DNA of 64,000 nucleotides from Mycolicibacterium gilvum (lineage in GTDB: Bacteria > Actinomycetota > Actinomycetes > Mycobacteriales > Mycobacteriaceae). Of this stretch, positions 40,693 through 53,587 are shown in pieces. The translations under genes and the position numbers were made by a program. Within the stretch, counting starts at the first letter, position 1. The number at the start of each line of letters is the position of its first letter. The stretch covers positions 5,270,001-5,334,000 of the forward strand of contig NZ_UGQM01000001.1 of the NCBI RefSeq assembly GCF_900454025.1, read 5' to 3'. The notes beneath the pieces are model-generated. The model did not search any database. It was not told where the DNA came from and saw nothing but the letters and a program-made list of their open reading frames with translations.

Positions 40693-41958
40693 ATGACCGC
40701 GCCCGGAATCGCGCCGATCGACGACATCGTCTTCGACGCCGCGGTGCGCGACCTGCGCGACCGCCCGCTGGACTGGCGCTTCAAGGGCGTCCCGGCGGAC
40801 TGGTGGGGCCGCACGGAAGCGCAGATCATCGCCGCAGGCTCCGCGGTGCCCGTCGGCGGCGGCGCCGGGCCGCAGTGCGTGCTGCGCGACGACGCGCTGA
40901 CACACAACGTGGACACGATGGCCCGGTGGTGCGCAGCGCGCGGCATGGAGCTCGCGCCGCACGGCAAGACCCACATGTCACCGCAGCTCGCGGAACGGCA
41001 GCTGGCCGGCGGTGCGTGCGCGATCACCGTGGCCACCGTCGCCCAGGCCGCGGTGTATCGCGCGTTCGGGGTGCGCTCGCTGCTGCTGGCCAACGAGCTC
41101 GTCGACGCCGCGGGCCTGCGGTGGGTGTCGGTGGAGCTGGACCGGGATCCCGACCTGCGGTTCGTGTGCTGGGCCGACTCGGTGCGCGGGGTCGAGCTGA
41201 TGACGGCGGCCCTCGACGGCGCCCGACGTCCGATCGACGTCTGCGTCGAGGTCGGCATCCCCGGCGGGCGGTCCGGGTGCCGCACGGCCGAAGCCGCCGA
41301 CGACGTCGCGCATGCTGCGGCCGCATCCCCGCGCCTGCGGCTGGTCGGGGTCGCGGGTTACGAGGCCGCCGTGGCCCAGTCACTCGACGACGACGCGCTG
41401 GCCGTCGTGACCGCTCACCTCGCCGCGGTGCGCGCCACCGTGATCCGGCTGGCCGCGCTGTTCGAAGACGACGACGTCGTCGTCACCGCCGGCGGCAGCA
41501 CGTACTTCGACGCGGTCGCCGACGCCCTGTCCGACTGGCCCGGCGGCATCCGGGTGCGGCCGATCCTGCGCAGCGGCTGCTACCTCGCCCACGACCACGG
41601 CCTCTACGCGCGCACCTCGCCACTGACCCGTGGCGGCCCGGACGGATTCCGTCCCGCGCTCGAGATCAGGGCACAGGTGCTGTCGCGGCCCGAACCGGAC
41701 CTGGCGATCGTGGGGATGGGGCGTCGCGACGTGTCGTTCGACCAGGGCATGCCGGTGCCGCTGGGCGATGTGGCCGGCGCCGTCGAGAAGCTCAACGACC
41801 AGCACGCTCACCTGCGGGTGACCTCCGGAGACGTCGAGGTCGGAGACTGGCTGCGGTTCGGCATCTCGCACCCCTGCACCACCTTCGACAAGTGGCGGCT
41901 CATCCCCGTGCTCGACCCGGACGACCGGGTAGTCGACCTCGTCCACACATTCTTCTGA
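40693..41958 (+). CDS. PLP fold-type III enzyme, D-threonine aldolase / D-serine dehydratase-like
   Basis: 421-residue protein with an N-terminal alanine-racemase-like TIM barrel and a C-terminal beta domain of the D-Ser dehydratase-like family. The PLP lysine is Lys92 in [16 protein letters not shown] and [10 protein letters not shown] are further cofactor-region motifs. The C-terminal metal site reads [11 protein letters not shown] (His and Cys), as in zinc-dependent D-serine and D-threo-hydroxyaspartate dehydratases. The exact D-amino-acid substrate is unknown. It starts next to lysS, divergently, and ends six bases from coaX, convergently. Confidence 0.87.
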   Translation: MTAPGIAPIDDIVFDAAVRDLRDRPLDWRFKGVPADWWGRTEAQIIAAGSAVPVGGGAGPQCVLRDDALTHNVDTMARWCAARGMELAPHGKTHMSPQLAERQLAGGACAITVATVAQAAVYRAFGVRSLLLANELVDAAGLRWVSVELDRDPDLRFVCWADSVRGVELMTAALDGARRPIDVCVEVGIPGGRSGCRTAEAADDVAHAAAASPRLRLVGVAGYEAAVAQSLDDDALAVVTAHLAAVRATVIRLAALFEDDDVVVTAGGSTYFDAVADALSDWPGGIRVRPILRSGCYLAHDHGLYARTSPLTRGGPDGFRPALEIRAQVLSRPEPDLAIVGMGRRDVSFDQGMPVPLGDVAGAVEKLNDQHAHLRVTSGDVEVGDWLRFGISHPCTTFDKWRLIPVLDPDDRVVDLVHTFF

Positions 41959-41964
41959 ACGTCG

Positions 41965-42777
41965 TCAGCGGGCCTGCTTGAGCTTGCGCTGGTTGTCCCG
42001 GTTGCGCTCGAACACCAGGCGCAGCCCGTCGAGGGTCAGGTGCCGGTCGTAGTGCTGCACGGTGCTCAGATCCTCCAGCACCAGCGGGGCGCTGTGGCCG
42101 GTCGCGACGACGGTGACGTCGTCTCCGCCGAACCCGTCGACGTCCTCCCGGATGCGGTTGACCAGACCGTCGACCAGCGCGGCGAAGCCGAACACCGCGC
42201 CGGCCTGCATGCATTCGACGGTGTTCTTGCCCACCACCGAACGGGGACGGGTGAGCTCGACGCGTCGCAGAGCCGCCGAACGCGCCGCTGCCGCGTCGGA
42301 GGACACCTGCACACCGGGGGCGATGGCACCGCCGAGGAACTCGCCCTTCGCCGACACCACGTCCACGCAGATCGAGGAGCCGAAGTCCACCACGATCGCG
42401 GCAGTCCCGTACTTCTGATATGCGGCAAGGCAATTGACGATCCGGTCGGCCCCGACCTCTTTCGGGTTGTCGACCAGCAGCGGGATTCCGGTGCGCACAC
42501 CCGGCTCGATCAGCACGTGCGGCACCGACGGCCAGTACTGCTCCAGCATCACCCGGACCTCGTGCAACACCGACGGCACCGTCGACAGACCGGCGGCCCC
42601 GGTGAGCAGTTCGGCGTCGTCTCCGATCAGACCGTCGATCGTGAGCGCCAGTTCGTCTGCGGTGACCTCGGATTCGGTGCGGATCCGCCAGTGGTGCTCA
42701 ACCTTGCCGTGAGATCCCGACCCGGAGATCAGGCCCACGACGGTGTGGGTGTTGCGGACGTCTATCGCGAGCAGCAC
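41965..42777 (-). CDS. coaX: Type III pantothenate kinase
   Basis: Phosphorylates pantothenate, the first step to coenzyme A; type III enzymes resist feedback inhibition. The 270 residues show the ASKHA-fold motifs: [16 protein letters not shown] (P-loop-like start), the [27 protein letters not shown] core and VVATGHSAP. In CoaX the phosphate-binding segment is usually DxGNTxT/DxGxxxT; here it is DVRNTHT and DFGSSIC. The GTG at 42777 is four bases after panD. It is the last gene of the ftsH-fol-pan operon. Confidence 0.93.
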   Translation of the reverse strand: MLLAIDVRNTHTVVGLISGSGSHGKVEHHWRIRTESEVTADELALTIDGLIGDDAELLTGAAGLSTVPSVLHEVRVMLEQYWPSVPHVLIEPGVRTGIPLLVDNPKEVGADRIVNCLAAYQKYGTAAIVVDFGSSICVDVVSAKGEFLGGAIAPGVQVSSDAAAARSAALRRVELTRPRSVVGKNTVECMQAGAVFGFAALVDGLVNRIREDVDGFGGDDVTVVATGHSAPLVLEDLSTVQHYDRHLTLDGLRLVFERNRDNQRKLKQAR

Positions 42778-42781
42778 GGCA

Positions 42782-43186
42782 TCACCTCGGCGACAGCAGT
42801 TCGGCGGTGTCCGGCACGAAGGCCGGATCCGCTCCGAGGTCGAGCACCCGGTTGTCGGCGTCGACGAAGACCACCCGCGGCTCATACGTCCTGGCGGCGG
42901 CATCGTCGAGCATCCCGTAGGCGATCAGGATCACCAGGTCGCCCGGGTGAATGAGATGCGCTGCCGCACCGTTGATCCCGATGACGCCGCTCCCGCGCTC
43001 CCCGGTGATCACGTAGGTGACCAACCGGGCGCCGTTGTCGACGTCGACGATCGTGACCTGCTCGCCCTCGAGCAGATCTGCGGCGTCCATCAGGTCGGCA
43101 TCCACCGTGACCGACCCGACGTAGTGCAGGTCCGCCTGCGTCACCGTGGCGCGGTGGATCTTGGACTTCAACATCGTCCGTAACAT
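42782..43186 (-). CDS. panD: Aspartate 1-decarboxylase proenzyme
   Basis: Makes beta-alanine for pantothenate. The 134 residues include the self-processing site Gly24-Ser25 in HYVGSVT that yields the pyruvoyl cofactor, and the [17 protein letters not shown] core. It is the family binding pyrazinoic acid in M. tuberculosis. The ATG at 43186 has GGAGG five bases upstream and shares one base with the panC stop (TGATG). A start four codons earlier is open but would place the ribosome site inside the gene. Confidence 0.96.
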   Translation of the reverse strand: MLRTMLKSKIHRATVTQADLHYVGSVTVDADLMDAADLLEGEQVTIVDVDNGARLVTYVITGERGSGVIGINGAAAHLIHPGDLVILIAYGMLDDAAARTYEPRVVFVDADNRVLDLGADPAFVPDTAELLSPR

Positions 43187-44133
43187 CAGTTCCTCCAAGG
43201 AATTTCGGGGCTCTTTCCGTGGGCGGTGCGCGGATGGCCGTCGATGCCTGCACTCGCACCGATGTCGATCGCGATGTTGTCGATCAACCGGGTGCGCCCC
43301 AACCTGGCGGCGACCAGGATGCGGCCCGGTCCCTCGGCGGGCGGCGGGCCCAGCATCGGGTCGCGGATCTCCAGGTAGTCCAGTTGCAGCGCCGGGACCT
43401 CGTCGAGCACCGCCCGGGCGGCGTCGAGTGCCCCCGCCACCCCGGCGGACGCCGCGTACATGCCGGCCAGCAGTGCCGCCGACAGTGCGCCCGCCTGCTC
43501 GCGCTCCTCCGCGGCGAGGAAACGGTTGCGCGACGACATCGCCAGGCCGTCGGCTTCGCGCACCGTCGGCACCCCCTGGATCTGGATGTCGAGGTCGAGA
43601 TCGGAGATCATCTGCCGGATCAGCGCCAGCTGCTGATAGTCCTTCTCCCCGAAGTAGGCCCGGTCCGGCGCGACGATGTTGAACAGCTTGAGCACCACGG
43701 TCAGCATCCCGGCGAAATGCGTCGGCCGTACCGCCCCCTCGAGCTCGGCCCCGATTGGTCCCGGGTGCACCGTCGTGCGCATGCCGTTCGGGTACATGTC
43801 GTTGGCGGTCGGGGCGAACACGACCTCGACACCCTCCTCCCGCAGCAACGCCAGGTCCTCGTCGAGGGTCCGCGGGTAGGCGTCGAGGTCCTCGCCCGCG
43901 CCGAACTGCAACGGGTTGACGAAGATCGACACCACCACGACCGCACCCGGTGCCCGCTTGGCCGCGCGCACCAGGCTCAGATGCCCGTCGTGCAGCGCAC
44001 CCATCGTCGGGACCAGGATGATCCGCCGGCCCGTGGCCCGCAGCGCGCGGGTGACAGCGGAGACGTCGGTCGGTCGGTGATAGAGATTCAGTTGTCCCGC
44101 AACGAATTTCGGCGCGCCACCCATGCCCGTCAC
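43186..44133 (-). CDS. panC: Pantothenate synthetase
   Basis: Joins pantoate and beta-alanine with ATP. The 315 residues show the HIGH-like motif in [46 protein letters not shown] [15 protein letters not shown], and the KMSKS-like MSSRNRFL. The GTG at 44133 overlaps the stop of the upstream DUF2520 gene (GTGA); an ATG three codons later is an alternative. It is followed by panD and coaX, so pantothenate formation and phosphorylation are made together. Confidence 0.95.
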   Translation of the reverse strand: MTGMGGAPKFVAGQLNLYHRPTDVSAVTRALRATGRRIILVPTMGALHDGHLSLVRAAKRAPGAVVVVSIFVNPLQFGAGEDLDAYPRTLDEDLALLREEGVEVVFAPTANDMYPNGMRTTVHPGPIGAELEGAVRPTHFAGMLTVVLKLFNIVAPDRAYFGEKDYQQLALIRQMISDLDLDIQIQGVPTVREADGLAMSSRNRFLAAEEREQAGALSAALLAGMYAASAGVAGALDAARAVLDEVPALQLDYLEIRDPMLGPPPAEGPGRILVAARLGRTRLIDNIAIDIGASAGIDGHPRTAHGKSPEIPWRN

Positions 44134-45074
44134 TGTCCTGTCTCCGTCAACACGTCGAACACCGCCGCCGGGGGGTGCGCCCGCTGCGCGGTGCGCCACG
44201 AATCGGCCCGATACGCCTGCGCCAGATCGGGATTCACCTCGGCGAGCGCGTGCAGATGCGCTGCGACCGCAGCCGCGTCACCGCGTGCGACCGGTCCGGT
44301 GAGCGCCGCCTGACCGCGCTGCAGCGCGTTCTCCAGCGCCGCACGAGCCAGCGGCCCCACGATCCGCTCGGCGATGCCACCCGGTGAGTCGCCGACGGTC
44401 TCCTGACCGAGCAACTCCTGACCCCACAGCGCGGCGCGCAGCGCGTCGACCGCATCGAGGACAACCGTGACCAGATGGTTGCTCGAGTGCGCGAGCGCCG
44501 CGTGGTAGAGCGTGCGGGCGTCCTCGCGCACCCGGAACGGTTCGCCGCCGATCTCGAGGACCAGCGACTGCGCGATCGCATACCCGATCTCGTCGCCCGC
44601 CGTGATCCCGAAGCAGGTGCCCCGCAGCCGGTCGACGTCCTCGTCGGTGCCGGCGAACGTCATCGCCGGGTGGATCGCCAGCGTGATGCAGCCGAGCGCG
44701 GCCAGCGGTGCGAGCACGCCGATTCCGTTGGCCCCGGAGGTGTGCACCACGATCGTGTTGGGGCGCACCGCCCCTGCCGAAGCCAGCCCCGACACCAGTG
44801 CGGGCAGTTCGGCGTCCGGCACCGCGAGCAGCAGCAGTTCGGCGCGGCGGGCCACCTCGTCCACGGGCAGGACCGGGGTGTCGGGAAGCCATCGCGCCGC
44901 CCGAGCGCGGGACGCGGACGACACCGCCGCACATCCGACGACGACGTGCTCGGCGCGTTCGAGCGCGACGCCCAACGCGGTGCCGACCCGGCCCGCGGAG
45001 ATCACGCCTATCGTGAGCCTGGCCGGGCGGAGTCCGTCGTGCGGAGAGTTCCCGCCGGCGGAGGGCTGCACCAT
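44130..45074 (-). CDS. Rossmann-fold DUF2520 protein (Rv3603c-like)
   Basis: 314 residues: an N-terminal Rossmann NAD(P)-binding domain ([39 protein letters not shown]) and a C-terminal all-helical DUF2520 domain ([40 protein letters not shown]). The domain pair resembles 6-phosphogluconate-dehydrogenase-like and ketopantoate-reductase enzymes. Its GTGA overlap with panC suggests a step in pantoate supply, but the activity is unproven. The start ATG at 45074 is chosen where family similarity begins. Confidence 0.88.
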   Translation of the reverse strand: MVQPSAGGNSPHDGLRPARLTIGVISAGRVGTALGVALERAEHVVVGCAAVSSASRARAARWLPDTPVLPVDEVARRAELLLLAVPDAELPALVSGLASAGAVRPNTIVVHTSGANGIGVLAPLAALGCITLAIHPAMTFAGTDEDVDRLRGTCFGITAGDEIGYAIAQSLVLEIGGEPFRVREDARTLYHAALAHSSNHLVTVVLDAVDALRAALWGQELLGQETVGDSPGGIAERIVGPLARAALENALQRGQAALTGPVARGDAAAVAAHLHALAEVNPDLAQAYRADSWRTAQRAHPPAAVFDVLTETGQ

Positions 45075-45153
45075 CGCAGTCGACCTCGCTGTTATCTCGG
45101 GGCTTCGTTCCGGTCCCGCGGGGCGGGTACCGGACGGTCGCCAAGAGCCTAGC

Positions 45154-46374
45154 TCAGTCCTCGCGGCGCCTTCGTCCGCCACCGCCCGACGGGGTGGCCT
45201 GCAGCCGGGCCAGCAGTTCGGCCACCGACTGACCGCCGGTGTGCGCGCCGCCGTCGGCGTCGGACTCGTCGGGCTGCTCGGGCTCCTCGTCGGGCACAGC
45301 GGGCTCCTGCGGCTGCTCACCGACCGCCGAATGCCGGCCACGCGGGGGTTGCCGGTCTTCGGAGGGCTGCTCCGGCGCCCTGCGACGGCCGACGTACTCG
45401 TCATGACCGTCCTCGGCGGGCGGGGCCACCCAGTTGCTGCCGGGGGCACCGGCCGGGATGTACTGCCCTTCGGCGGGAACGGGCTGCCACTGCGACGACT
45501 GGGCGGGGGCCTTCTGGGACGGGGTCTGCTGGGGCGGGGTCTGCTGGGGTGGCAGCCACGGGAACTGCGGACCGGGCGGCGGCATCTGCGGCGGCGGGGG
45601 CATCGGGGGTGGCGGCATCTGCGGGGGCTGCGGCGGCTGCTGGGGATGCTGCTGCGGCGGGGGCGGGGGCGCCCACTGCGGCTGCGCGGCGGCATCGGCG
45701 CGATGCCTGCGCGCGGTCTCCTGCTCACCGGATCTGCGGTGCGCTCCGCCGTGCTCGTCGACCGCGGCCGCCCATTCGTGCTCCGGCGGGTGCGGTTCCG
45801 CCGGCACGTCGATGATCGGGCTTTCCTCGGTCTCGGGCGCGTCGGGCTCCGCCGCCGCGGCGACCTCGCCATCCTCGGTGTCGATGCGGCTGCTGGTGAC
45901 ACGTCCGGCTGTCCGCTCGGTCTCCAGCGCGGGGCGGTGCGACAGGTCGGCGTCGAACAGATACTCCAGGTTGGCCCGCAGCGCAGCGAGTTCCGCGCGC
46001 AGCGAGGCGACCTCGTCGGAGGACTGCGCCTGCAACTCCGAGGCCAGCTCCCGCCGCAGATGCGACTCGACCGACAGCTCGTACTCGCGGCGGGCCGAGA
46101 TCTCCCGTTCCAGCTGCAGGTCGTAGACCAGCTTGAGGTCGCGCACCTTGGCCTGATCGCTGTCGCTCTGCCTGCGGTAGATGACCGACACGAACGCGGC
46201 CACCACAGCCGCCCACAGCGCGAGAATCACTGCCAGCCTGAGCAACTCGACGCGACTGGTGAAAACCAGCGCCGAGCTGGCCGCAATGGCCAGCACCAGC
46301 AACACCGTCATCAGAATCCACCCGGGCCTTCGGCCACCGCGTCTCAGGCGGCCGCCGCGGGTCGGATCGGTCAT
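45154..46374 (-). CDS. Pro-rich membrane protein of the DUF6779 type (Rv3604c-like)
   Basis: 406 residues: a basic N-terminus, two transmembrane segments (about residues 20-65), an apparently coiled-coil region (YDLQLEREISARREYELSVES to ELAALRANLEYLF, about 80-145) and a long, low-complexity cytoplasmic or external tail rich in Pro, Gln and Met (PPQPPQMPPPPMPPPP). The family is linked with cell-envelope proteins in mycobacteria but no activity is known. It lies between DUF3180 and DUF2520 in the operon, with gaps of 69 and 79 bases. Confidence 0.83.
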   Translation of the reverse strand: MTDPTRGGRLRRGGRRPGWILMTVLLVLAIAASSALVFTSRVELLRLAVILALWAAVVAAFVSVIYRRQSDSDQAKVRDLKLVYDLQLEREISARREYELSVESHLRRELASELQAQSSDEVASLRAELAALRANLEYLFDADLSHRPALETERTAGRVTSSRIDTEDGEVAAAAEPDAPETEESPIIDVPAEPHPPEHEWAAAVDEHGGAHRRSGEQETARRHRADAAAQPQWAPPPPPQQHPQQPPQPPQMPPPPMPPPPQMPPPGPQFPWLPPQQTPPQQTPSQKAPAQSSQWQPVPAEGQYIPAGAPGSNWVAPPAEDGHDEYVGRRRAPEQPSEDRQPPRGRHSAVGEQPQEPAVPDEEPEQPDESDADGGAHTGGQSVAELLARLQATPSGGGGRRRRED

Positions 46375-46443
46375 GGGGCGACTGTACCGCCACAGGTCAT
46401 CGCGCGTGTCGACCTCACGGCGGCGATTCGGGCTCGTCTGCGC

Positions 46444-46920
46444 TCAGCCCGGCGCGGGGTCGGCCTCCGGCGCCGAATCGTCCGGCGAGGTGCAGCAGTA
46501 CTGCAACCACAGCGCGGCGATGACCAGTGCCAGCGCGCACAACGCGGCGATCACCGCGCCGGCGGTGTCCTCGGCGGCGACCCGCAGCGACCCACGCCGG
46601 GGAAGGAGATAGATGACCACCGCGAGCCACCACCCCAGCACGACACTGCCCATCCAGGCCGACGACTTCGCGATCACGACCGACCGCGCCACCGCGAGCG
46701 GATGCAGCCGTCCCGCCCCGACTCCGATGCGACCGTCACGAATCCTGGCCCGCACCAGGAACGCCCAGCCCGCCAGCGCGACGGCGACGCCGAGCAGCGA
46801 CATGCCCGTCCACACGGTGATCGGCGGGAAGACCCGGTACACCACATACATCAGCAGGTAGCCGGCGATCGCCGCGGCTGCGACGGCCGCCGCCAGGTCA
46901 CGCTTGCGGGTCAGGCCCAT
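46444..46920 (-). CDS. DUF3180 membrane protein (Rv3605c-like)
   Basis: 158-residue protein with about four transmembrane segments (AAAVAAAAIAGYLLMYVVY; VWTGMSLLGVAVALAGWAF; SSAWMGSVVLGWWLAVVIYLL; AGAVIAALCALALVIAALW). Function unknown, but it always lies next to folK in mycobacteria. The ATG shares a base with the folK stop (TGATG), so it is translated in coupling with folate genes. Confidence 0.87.
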   Translation of the reverse strand: MGLTRKRDLAAAVAAAAIAGYLLMYVVYRVFPPITVWTGMSLLGVAVALAGWAFLVRARIRDGRIGVGAGRLHPLAVARSVVIAKSSAWMGSVVLGWWLAVVIYLLPRRGSLRVAAEDTAGAVIAALCALALVIAALWLQYCCTSPDDSAPEADPAPG

Positions 46921-47435
46921 CAGCCGGCGCTCCGGGGCCGCAGCACCAGATCGGTGAGGCGCACACCGGCGCGCTCGGCGGGATCGAGCGCGGCCAGGTG
47001 CGCCGACACGGCCGACTCCGCCGACTCGGCCGAGGCGTCGACCACCGACCACGGCACCAGCACGAAGGCCCGCACGTGGGCGTAGGGATGGGGCAGGGTC
47101 AGGTCGGGATCGTCCATCACGATCTCGGCGTCGTCGTCCCGGCAGGAGACCAGATCGACGTCCAGTGTGCGCGGCCCCCAGTGCTGTTCGCGGGTCCGCC
47201 CGCACGCATCCTCGAGTTCGTGGGCCCGGCGCAGCCACCCGTGGGCGTCGAGTGCCGGATCCTCGGCGAGGACGACCGCGTTGAGGAACGGGCCCTGCTC
47301 GACGCCGCCCCACGCATCGGTCTCGTAGACCGGCGACACCCCCGTCACCGCCGGCCCCAGCGCGTCGAGCACCGACTGCAGATGCGCGAGTCGGTCGCCC
47401 AGGTTCGAGCCGATCGACAACACGACCGTTGTCAT
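46920..47435 (-). CDS. folK: FolK, hydroxymethyldihydropterin pyrophosphokinase
   Basis: Transfers pyrophosphate from ATP to 6-hydroxymethyl-dihydropterin in folate synthesis. The 171 residues have [17 protein letters not shown] at the start, [12 protein letters not shown], and the signature [16 protein letters not shown] (metal-binding Asp pair), then [16 protein letters not shown]. The 3' end overlaps DUF3180 and the 5' end overlaps folB by four bases. Confidence 0.95.
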   Translation of the reverse strand: MTTVVLSIGSNLGDRLAHLQSVLDALGPAVTGVSPVYETDAWGGVEQGPFLNAVVLAEDPALDAHGWLRRAHELEDACGRTREQHWGPRTLDVDLVSCRDDDAEIVMDDPDLTLPHPYAHVRAFVLVPWSVVDASAESAESAVSAHLAALDPAERAGVRLTDLVLRPRSAG

Positions 47436-47809
47436 ACGCTCCGGCCGCCCCGTCGGGAGCGGCGGGCCGTCACCGCAACATCGTTGAACTGCAACGGGAT
47501 AGGCGCGGACGGCTTGTGCACCACGACCTCGACCGCGTGCGCGCGCTCGTCGCGCATCACGTCGTCGGCGATCTCGCCGGCTACCGCCTCGATCAACTGC
47601 CGCGGCGGACCGGCCACGATGTCGGCGGCCCGCTGCGCCAGCACCCCGTAATCCAGCGTGTCGGCCAGATCATCGCTGGCCGCCGCGGCGGACAGGTCGA
47701 TCCACACCGTGATGTCGACGACGAAGTCCTGACCGTCGCGACGTTCGTGATCGAAGACGCCGTGATTGCCCCGCACCGTCAGGCCGCGCAGTTCGATCCG
47801 GTCGGTCAT
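47432..47809 (-). CDS. folB: FolB, dihydroneopterin aldolase
   Basis: Cleaves dihydroneopterin to hydroxymethyl-dihydropterin and glycolaldehyde. The 125 residues show the family start [22 protein letters not shown] (catalytic region), [14 protein letters not shown] and the catalytic Lys region [11 protein letters not shown]. The ATG at 47809 overlaps the folP stop by four bases; an ATG six codons earlier lies inside folP and is less likely. Confidence 0.94.
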   Translation of the reverse strand: MTDRIELRGLTVRGNHGVFDHERRDGQDFVVDITVWIDLSAAAASDDLADTLDYGVLAQRAADIVAGPPRQLIEAVAGEIADDVMRDERAHAVEVVVHKPSAPIPLQFNDVAVTARRSRRGGRSV

Positions 47810-48630
47810 GAGGCCCCGCCCCGCCACGCCGCCACCACCGCGAGCGCGTCCACCGACGCGCGGACGTCATGCACCCGCACACCCCAGACATCGTGCCAGC
47901 CGGCCAGCGCCGAGATGACCGCCGTCGCGGTCTCCCGCCCGGCCGGCGGGCGCGGTTCGCCGTCGGGCGCGGCGAGCAGGGTCCCCAGAAAGCGTTTGCG
48001 GGATGCGCCGACGAGCACCGGAATCCCCGTCGAGACGAAATCCGGCAACGCGTTGAGCAACGCCCAATTGTGTTGTCCTGTCTTGGCGAAACCGAGGCCC
48101 GGGTCGATGATCAGTTTGTCGGGGTGCACGCCCGCGGCCACCGCCGCGTCCACGCCGCTCAGCAGTTCGTCGCGCACCTCCGCGACGACGTCGCCGTACG
48201 CCGGCACCTCGTGCGGGTTGTCGCCGTCCACCGACCGCCAGTGCATGAGGATCCACGGCACGCCGGCGTCGGCGACCACCCGCACCATGTCGGGATCGGC
48301 CCGGCCCCCGGAGACGTCGTTGACGATCTTCGCCCCGCTGTCCAGCGCCGCGTGCGCCACCGCCGCGTGCATGGTGTCGATGCTGACGGTGATCCCTTGC
48401 TGGGCAAGCTCTTTCACGACCGGCTGGATCCTCGAGATCTCTACCTCGGGGTCGACGCGGGTGGCGCCGGGGCGGGTCGACTCGCCACCGACGTCGACGA
48501 TCGCCGCGCCCTGGGCGACGAGCTCGACCCCGTGCGCGACGGCGCGGTCGCGATCCAGGAAGAGCCCACCGTCGGAGAACGAATCGTCGGTGACGTTGAC
48601 GACGCCCATCACCTGCACGGCACAGGTCAC
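47806..48630 (-). CDS. folP: FolP, dihydropteroate synthase
   Basis: Condenses dihydropterin pyrophosphate with para-aminobenzoate; target of sulfonamides. The 274 residues have [46 protein letters not shown] and [11 protein letters not shown], all needed for substrate binding. The GTG at 48630 overlaps the folE stop (GTGA). Upstream in-frame starts would lie within folE. Confidence 0.96.
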   Translation of the reverse strand: MTCAVQVMGVVNVTDDSFSDGGLFLDRDRAVAHGVELVAQGAAIVDVGGESTRPGATRVDPEVEISRIQPVVKELAQQGITVSIDTMHAAVAHAALDSGAKIVNDVSGGRADPDMVRVVADAGVPWILMHWRSVDGDNPHEVPAYGDVVAEVRDELLSGVDAAVAAGVHPDKLIIDPGLGFAKTGQHNWALLNALPDFVSTGIPVLVGASRKRFLGTLLAAPDGEPRPPAGRETATAVISALAGWHDVWGVRVHDVRASVDALAVVAAWRGGAS

Positions 48631-49235
48631 TTCCGCAGGATCAGGTCCAGGGCTTCGGCGCGGGACGCCTTGTCGGTCTTGAACTGTCCGCGCACCGCGG
48701 AGGTCGTCGTCACCGCCCCGGGCTTGCGGATGCCGCGCATCGCCATGCACAGGTGCTCGGCCTCGATCACCACGATGGCGCCGCGCGGATCGAGCTTGCG
48801 CATCAACGCGTCCGCGATCTGTGCGGTGAGCCGCTCCTGCACCTGCGGTCGCTTGGCATACAGGTCGACCACGCGCGCCAGCTTGGACAGCCCGGTCACC
48901 CGGCCGTCGACCCCGGGGATATAGCCGACGTGCGCCACCCCGTGGAACGACACCAGGTGATGTTCGCAGGTCGAGTACATCGGGATGTCCTTGACCAGCA
49001 CCATCTCGTCGTGCTGCTCGTCGAACATGGTCGTGAGGACCTCGTCCGGATCGGTGTAGAGGCCGCCGAAGATCTCCCGGTAGGACCGCGCCACCCGGGC
49101 GGGCGTGTCCCGCAGACCCTCCCGGTCGGGATCCTCACCCACCGCGATCAGCAACTCCCGCACCGCGGCTTCGGCGCGGGCCTGGTCGAAATCGGGGGTG
49201 GTGAGCGTGGCCGAGTGGTTGTGCGACCGCGTCAT
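48627..49235 (-). CDS. folE: GTP cyclohydrolase I
   Basis: First enzyme of folate synthesis, converting GTP to dihydroneopterin triphosphate. The 202 residues equal the M. tuberculosis length and show [11 protein letters not shown] (zinc and active-site Cys/His), [32 protein letters not shown] and the second zinc Cys in [12 protein letters not shown] at 49235, 22 bases after the ftsH stop. Confidence 0.96.
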   Translation of the reverse strand: MTRSHNHSATLTTPDFDQARAEAAVRELLIAVGEDPDREGLRDTPARVARSYREIFGGLYTDPDEVLTTMFDEQHDEMVLVKDIPMYSTCEHHLVSFHGVAHVGYIPGVDGRVTGLSKLARVVDLYAKRPQVQERLTAQIADALMRKLDPRGAIVVIEAEHLCMAMRGIRKPGAVTTTSAVRGQFKTDKASRAEALDLILRK

Positions 49236-49257
49236 CGATGTCTCCGTTCGGGGGTTA

Positions 49258-51642
<2,385 letters not shown>

Positions 51643-51870
51643 GCGGAGGTGCAGTTCATGTCGGGAGTCCGGTTCATCAATGTGTGCGGCCGACGGTAGG
51701 TTCCGCCGGCCCAATCCTTCCAATACATGCAGTTGGAATAGTCAAGGCTACCGCTAGACCAACGTTTGGCAGTTCCCGGAGTTCACGGAGGGAACCGATC
51801 AGGGCCGCCAGTGTGAACTCTCGGTCGTGAAACCGGGAAATGCGCGACCCTGGTTTCACTCTCGACGAGA

Positions 51871-52818
51871 GTGGGGGCCATGCAATCGCGGATGGTCCAC
51901 ACCAACGGCATCACGCTGCGTGTCTTCGAAGCGGGTGAGCGCAGCGCGCCGGTCGTCGTGCTCTGCCACGGCTTCCCCGAGCTCGCATTCACCTGGCGTC
52001 ATCAGATCAGCGCGCTGGCCGCCGCGGGCTTCCACGTGCTGGCACCCGATCAGCGCGGGTACGGCGGCTCCGACAAACCCGGCGACGCCGGCGTCTACAA
52101 CGTCGCCGAGCTCACCGCCGACGTCGTCGGTCTGCTCGATGACGTCGGTGCCGAACGGGCCGCGCTCGTCGGCCACGACTTCGGCGCCGTCGTGGCCTGG
52201 GGCGCGCCCCTGCTGGAACCGGACCGCTTCTCGGCGGTCGCCGGGCTGAGCCTGCCGCCGGTGCCGAGGCCGCAGGTGCCGACCACCCAGGCGTTCCGCC
52301 GCGTCTTCGGCGACCGGTTCATGTACATCCTGTACTTCCAGGAGCCCGGTCCCGCCGACGCCGAACTCGCCCGCGACCCGGCGACGACGTTCCGGCGATT
52401 GTTCGCGTTGACGACCGGCGGCGCCGAGATGGTCGGGGACGCCGGCCCCCAGGGATTCTTGGATCGCATCCCCGAACCGGGCGGCCTTCCCGACTGGATC
52501 AGCCAGGCAGATTTCGACGTCTACGTCGACGAGTTCACCCGCGGTGGCTTCACCGGCCCACTGAACTGGTACCGCTGCTTCGACCGGAACTGGGAGCTGA
52601 CCGCCGAGACACCTGCCCCGACGATCGAGGTGCCCGCGCTGTTCGTCGGCGGCACCGAGGACGCCACGCTGGCCTACACCCCGCGTGACCGGGTGCGGGA
52701 GGTCGTCACCGGCGACTACCGCGAGGTGATGATCGACGGTGCGGGCCACTGGCTCACCGAGGAGCGGCCCGACGAGGTCTCGCGGGTGCTCGTCGACTTC
52801 CTCACAACGGTGCGCTGA
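51871..52818 (+). CDS. ephA: EphA-type epoxide hydrolase
   Basis: Alpha/beta-hydrolase-fold enzyme of 315 residues that opens epoxides with water. It has the oxyanion HGFPE (33-37), the catalytic nucleophile Asp103 in GHDFGAVVAW, two candidate lid tyrosines (LYFQEPG and LNWYRCF), the acid in GTEDATL and His in GAGHWLTEE. The GTG at 51871 gives MGAMQSRMVHTNG, which aligns with the start of M. tuberculosis EphA; an ATG three codons later is possible. Physiological substrate unknown. It follows ftsH divergently. Confidence 0.9.
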   Translation: MGAMQSRMVHTNGITLRVFEAGERSAPVVVLCHGFPELAFTWRHQISALAAAGFHVLAPDQRGYGGSDKPGDAGVYNVAELTADVVGLLDDVGAERAALVGHDFGAVVAWGAPLLEPDRFSAVAGLSLPPVPRPQVPTTQAFRRVFGDRFMYILYFQEPGPADAELARDPATTFRRLFALTTGGAEMVGDAGPQGFLDRIPEPGGLPDWISQADFDVYVDEFTRGGFTGPLNWYRCFDRNWELTAETPAPTIEVPALFVGGTEDATLAYTPRDRVREVVTGDYREVMIDGAGHWLTEERPDEVSRVLVDFLTTVR

Positions 52819-52839
52819 GTCGGCGCTAGGGTGCCTGGC

Positions 52840-53574
52840 ATGCCGATCCCAGCACACGCGAAGACCGTCAGGAACTCTTTCATCGCCGCCGCCGTCGCAG
52901 CATTGACGGTGGCCGGATCCACCGCGTGCGACGCGCGCAGCACCGCACCGGCGCCCGGCACCGACAGCAGGCAGGTCACCGTCGTCGGTGCGGGAGAGGT
53001 GCAGGGCACCCCGGACACCCTCACGGTCAACGCGTCGATGGAGTTCCTCGGCCCCGACGCCACCGCCGCGATGAACCAGACCAACGAACGTCAGCAGGCG
53101 GTCATCGACGGCCTCGTGGGGCTGGGCATCGACCGCGCGGACATCGCCACCACCGCGGCCGACCTGCAACCGCAGTACGGCTCCAACGGCACGGCGATCG
53201 CCGCGTACCGGGCGACGAACACCGTCAACGTCACGATCCGGGACCTGGCGCAGGCGTCCGACGCGATCAGCCTCGTCGTGAACACCGGCGGCGACGCGGC
53301 GCGGATCAACTCGATCGCGTACTCCATCGAGGACGACTCCGAGCTGGTCCGCGATGCGCGGGCGCGCGCGTTCGAGGACGCCAAGGACCGCGCGGGCCAG
53401 TACGCCGAGCTCTCGGGGCTGAGTCTGGGCAAGGTCATCTCGATCGCGGAGTCCGGCGGGGCCCCGCCCCCGGTCCCGATGCAGGCGCCGCGCGCGATGG
53501 AGGCTGCGGTGCCGATGGAGCCCGGTCAGCAGACGGTCGGCTTCTCGGTGACGGTGGTCTGGGAGCTCACCTGA
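52840..53574 (+). CDS. lpqG: LpqG-type lipoprotein with SIMPL (DUF541) domain
   Basis: 244 residues with signal peptide (KTVRNSFIAAAVAALTVAGS) and lipobox GSTAC, then a SIMPL domain from VTVVGAGEVQGTPDTL to QTVGFSVTVVWEL. Such domains form ring-like beta-barrel oligomers outside the membrane (BP26/OMP28 family), of unknown role. The ATG at 52840 has an AGG about nine bases upstream; a GTG at 52831 would add three residues. Convergent with the molybdopterin oxidoreductase gene. Confidence 0.86.
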   Translation: MPIPAHAKTVRNSFIAAAVAALTVAGSTACDARSTAPAPGTDSRQVTVVGAGEVQGTPDTLTVNASMEFLGPDATAAMNQTNERQQAVIDGLVGLGIDRADIATTAADLQPQYGSNGTAIAAYRATNTVNVTIRDLAQASDAISLVVNTGGDAARINSIAYSIEDDSELVRDARARAFEDAKDRAGQYAELSGLSLGKVISIAESGGAPPPVPMQAPRAMEAAVPMEPGQQTVGFSVTVVWELT

Positions 53575-53587
53575 CCCACCCGACGGG

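Noticed and set aside
44512..47085. Very long plus-strand open frame (about 850 codons) opposite the DUF2520-DUF6779-DUF3180-folK genes
   Set aside because: It is antisense to well-supported genes; its Arg/Ser/Ala-rich translation has no domain and reflects high-GC codon structure.
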